DNA from: Paulownia fortunei | Taxonomy: Eukaryota; Streptophyta; Magnoliopsida; Lamiales; Paulowniaceae | DNA length: 64,000 nt | Direction of reading: 5' to 3' | NCBI GenBank assembly: GCA_019321725.1 | Contig: CM033123.1 | Coordinates: 16,520,601-16,584,600 of the forward strand | In this document: piece after piece, positions 61,547 to 64,000 of the stretch | Numbering within the stretch: position 1 is the stretch's first letter | Layout of the letters: each line of letters begins with the position of its first letter | Program-made: the position numbers and the translations under genes | The notes under the pieces: generated by a model | Database searches by the model: none | Told to the model about the DNA's origin: nothing | What the model saw: the letters and a program-made list of their open reading frames with translations, nothing else

Positions 61547-62689
61547 CTATAATACCAGTCAGTTACTTATAAAATATTTTATCCAGAAATGCTACTAATT
61601 AATATGGGATATATTCTATTTATATATGTGCCATCACTTATACATTTTTTGAAATTTAAAATGGATGTATCCTATAGAACAACTTCGTACAAGTCAACTC
61701 TTACTACATTTGTCCAAAAAATAGACATATTTCATATGTATTCACTACTGACCTTATTCTAGTCACACACAGTTCAGAAAGGGGTGCTCATGGGTAACAT
61801 CAACATATATTACACAATTCGAAACTCCAAATGCTTGTTTGGTACACTTAAACGATTCACAAGTAAAGTGCATATATAACTCAACTAAAATATATAATCA
61901 AAAGATTTCTACAAGCATAACACATGTGGGACAAAATATAAAGACTTGAATAGCCTATGACAAAAACATTTATTTCAATAATACAAACTTATATTGAAGG
62001 GAAATGTCATCACCCAACATTTTGACCATAGTTCTCCACCATTTTTAGAACAACCCAGATTAAGGTAACAACGATACAAAGGATAAAGCCAATCTGTCAT
62101 GAGTTAGACAGAGCATATGCAAATTCGGTTCAATAAAAAATAGCCAAGTATCAAACTCACGTTGATTGATTTGGGGACTTCAATCCCCAAGTTTGAACCA
62201 CAATCAGATATGAATGATAGCTACCAAAATCAAAGAAAACCTACCTCATATACCAAATTTGGTTCATATTTCTACGGATTTTTTCTTAATAGCAAACAAC
62301 TTCACTCCATATTGCTAGCCATTTGCAATCATCAAAATAAAAAATGTTAACTTATGTGTACAACTAATTATTTACTCTACGGATAGTGGTTGTTATTTAT
62401 TCAATGAAATTCCTTCTTTTTCATCGTACTTATTTTAACTTGGTGATCTATTTTAGATGCCTAGAAATATACCAAAGGATCCTAAACTGAGGTTTGAAAA
62501 TATGAGGTGGCCTATAAGAAACTCTTCATTGTATTTATATATGAGGAGTTTCTTCAGGGTTAGTGACTATCCACGACCTTTATCGCCCATGTTTCGGGTG
62601 ATATTTGTACAAGGCTTAATAAAGCATTCCCAAAGTACACATATAACATTGATCAATGCAAGACCAAGCATAATAGGATTTGGCTGTGA
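61547..62689. other. Intergenic region
   Basis: No recognised gene. The 101-codon frame at 62457-62762 runs partly opposite to the Ty3/gypsy fragment and shows no family resemblance. Confidence 0.4.
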
Positions 62690-63290
62690 CCATGGCTACC
62701 TTCAATCTTTTAAAGGTTGTGGTGGCGTCCTTGGTCTATTTGAATCATTCATCCTTGAGTAGCTCTATTAAGGTTTTTATAATAGCGCCATAATTTGTAT
62801 TAAACTTCTTGTAGTTGACGGAAAGTCTAAGAAATTCCCTTAGTGATTCGACAAATATTGGCACAAGCCATGTAAGTATACTATCAATCTTCTGCAAATT
62901 AGTTTTAACAACCAAGTGTGAAATGATAGGACCAAGATACTCAACTTCATTCTCCCCAAAACTATATTTAGTCTGCTTGGCATATAACTAATGCTCTGTC
63001 TATAAGTTCAATAGATTAGCGAGATGTTGTAAATGATCCTCCCAAGTAGTTCTATAAATAAGAATGCTATCAAAGAATATAAGAAAAACTTTCTTTAGTA
63101 GGGTCCAAATATATGATTCATGAGTGACTGGAAAGTGATGCTGCATTTCATAAGCCAAATAGCATAACAAGAAATTCAAGAGGACCATGGCGTGTTACAA
63201 AGATGGTTTTGAAGTGATGAAAGTCGTATCCATGTTTTGTTTGAAGCTCCTTCACTCTTTAAGGCACTAGTTGTGCTAGTTTAAAAAGAT
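62690..63290 (-). pseudogene. Ty3/gypsy reverse transcriptase / RNase H fragment
   Basis: On the minus strand, a broken frame first gives a part near 63188-63000 with FFDSILIYRTTWEDHLQHLANLL, a version of the gypsy FDDILVYSKTWEDHLQHL block. In it the second Asp of the catalytic DD has become Ser. Further on come EVEYLGPIISH-type sequence (about 62960-62920), LREFLRLSVNYKKF (about 62850-62810, equivalent to LRGFLGLTGYYRKF) and IKTLIELLK. Frames shift between these parts. No LTRs or other domains were found nearby. Confidence 0.8.
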
Positions 63291-64000
63291 TTAATGGATA
63301 TGATATAGGACTAAGGAGAAAATATAAAATAAATAATAGTATGAATGAGGGACATTTCATGCTAATTTACTTAAGGGTTGTTTAAAAGAATTTTTTTAGC
63401 TAATTTATGGGCTATATATTTTAGGGTCACCATCAAAGTACTATATCCTCTCCACCTTTCCATCATGGTATAATGACAAATAATTATGAATGTTCACATA
63501 GGCATAAACTCTCTCTCTCTCTCTTTTCAAATTATGAGTTACTTTAATTCAATGCAGGATTTTGATATAGTCATCAGTATTTTAATTGATAGTATTTTTG
63601 AAAATAATTTTTTATTTTAAAAAATAAAACCTTATTTTAAAAAGAAAATAAGAGTTATAAATTCAGGATATATGGAGTCTATAACATCAAAATCTATATA
63701 TAAATGATTATATCTAGAAAGAGACAAATCAAATACTCCTTAGTCTCCCCATTCATATATGTTAGTGAGTCAACTTAACTATTTACTTTGAATAATATAA
63801 TGAACAATTTAATTCATCTTTTGAAGTATAGTAAATGGTATTGAATAACATAATCAATATTAATTACCACTTGAAGTTTTTATGATAATAGAATAACAAA
63901 TATTAAACAGTTTGACTTTTTATTGTAATAAAAGTAAAGTGTGTATATTTTGCTGAAAGTTCAAGATGTTGTGCTGTTAGAATGTCTCAATATGCATTGG
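63291..64000. other. AT-rich tail of the window
   Basis: No gene seen; a short CT run lies at about 63510-63524. Confidence 0.5.

Noticed and set aside
62457..62762. 101-codon plus-strand frame starting MPRNIPKDPK
   Set aside because: No family resemblance; its right end is antisense to the Ty3/gypsy fragment.

Overview
The window is nuclear DNA of a flowering plant, most likely a eudicot. It is AT-rich, the genes have short exons and introns with plant-type splice sites, and the rest is dominated by decayed plant transposons. No bacterial, organellar or CRISPR features were seen. A 100-base run of N (9934-10033) marks an assembly gap. The species cannot be named from the sequence.

Three genes look intact. 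(1) A five-exon GDSL esterase/lipase-like gene on the minus strand (2909-4550; 383 aa) has glycine in place of the catalytic serine and one GC-AG intron. (2) The ribosomal protein eL38 gene on the minus strand (30264-31651; 69 aa, three exons) has a TATA box and a palindrome of telo-box plus site II elements upstream. (3) An eleven-exon gene on the plus strand (48441-58269; 400 aa) encodes a plant RNA-binding-type ASCH-domain protein. It is followed by an unexplained 62-codon open frame in the same phase after its TAG stop. All exon joins were worked out by hand from splice signals, reading phase and family similarity; no transcript data were available.

The rest, left to right: 1-2.9 kb AT-rich with diverged direct repeats; 5.2-9.9 kb a patchwork of duplicated repeats, one family present in both orientations; about 10.0-17.4 kb a decayed Ty1/copia element on the minus strand, with a hAT-like non-autonomous element (13575-14368) nested in its integrase; 21.5-25.7 kb a MITE-like element, a 1.1-kb tandem duplication, arrays of short inverted motifs and a G-quadruplex-type tandem repeat; 26.4-28.7 kb a broken hAT transposase gene (ZMYM1-like); 36.7-41.1 kb a pyrimidine tract and two copies of a long LTR-like repeat with internal short-period repeats and a PBS-like site; 41.1-47.0 kb a Mutator-like element with long terminal inverted repeats, a decayed transposase on the minus strand and a decayed GRF-zinc-finger-like frame on the plus strand, abutting the second LTR-like copy; 60.5-61.5 kb a broken Myb/SANT-like gene; 62.7-63.3 kb a Ty3/gypsy reverse-transcriptase fragment.

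The three host genes are unrelated housekeeping or enzyme-family genes; nothing suggests they act together. The most distinctive observations are the serine-less GDSL protein, the in-frame open region after the ASCH stop, the 18-bp palindrome in the eL38 promoter, and the MuDR-like convergent layout of the Mutator-like element.
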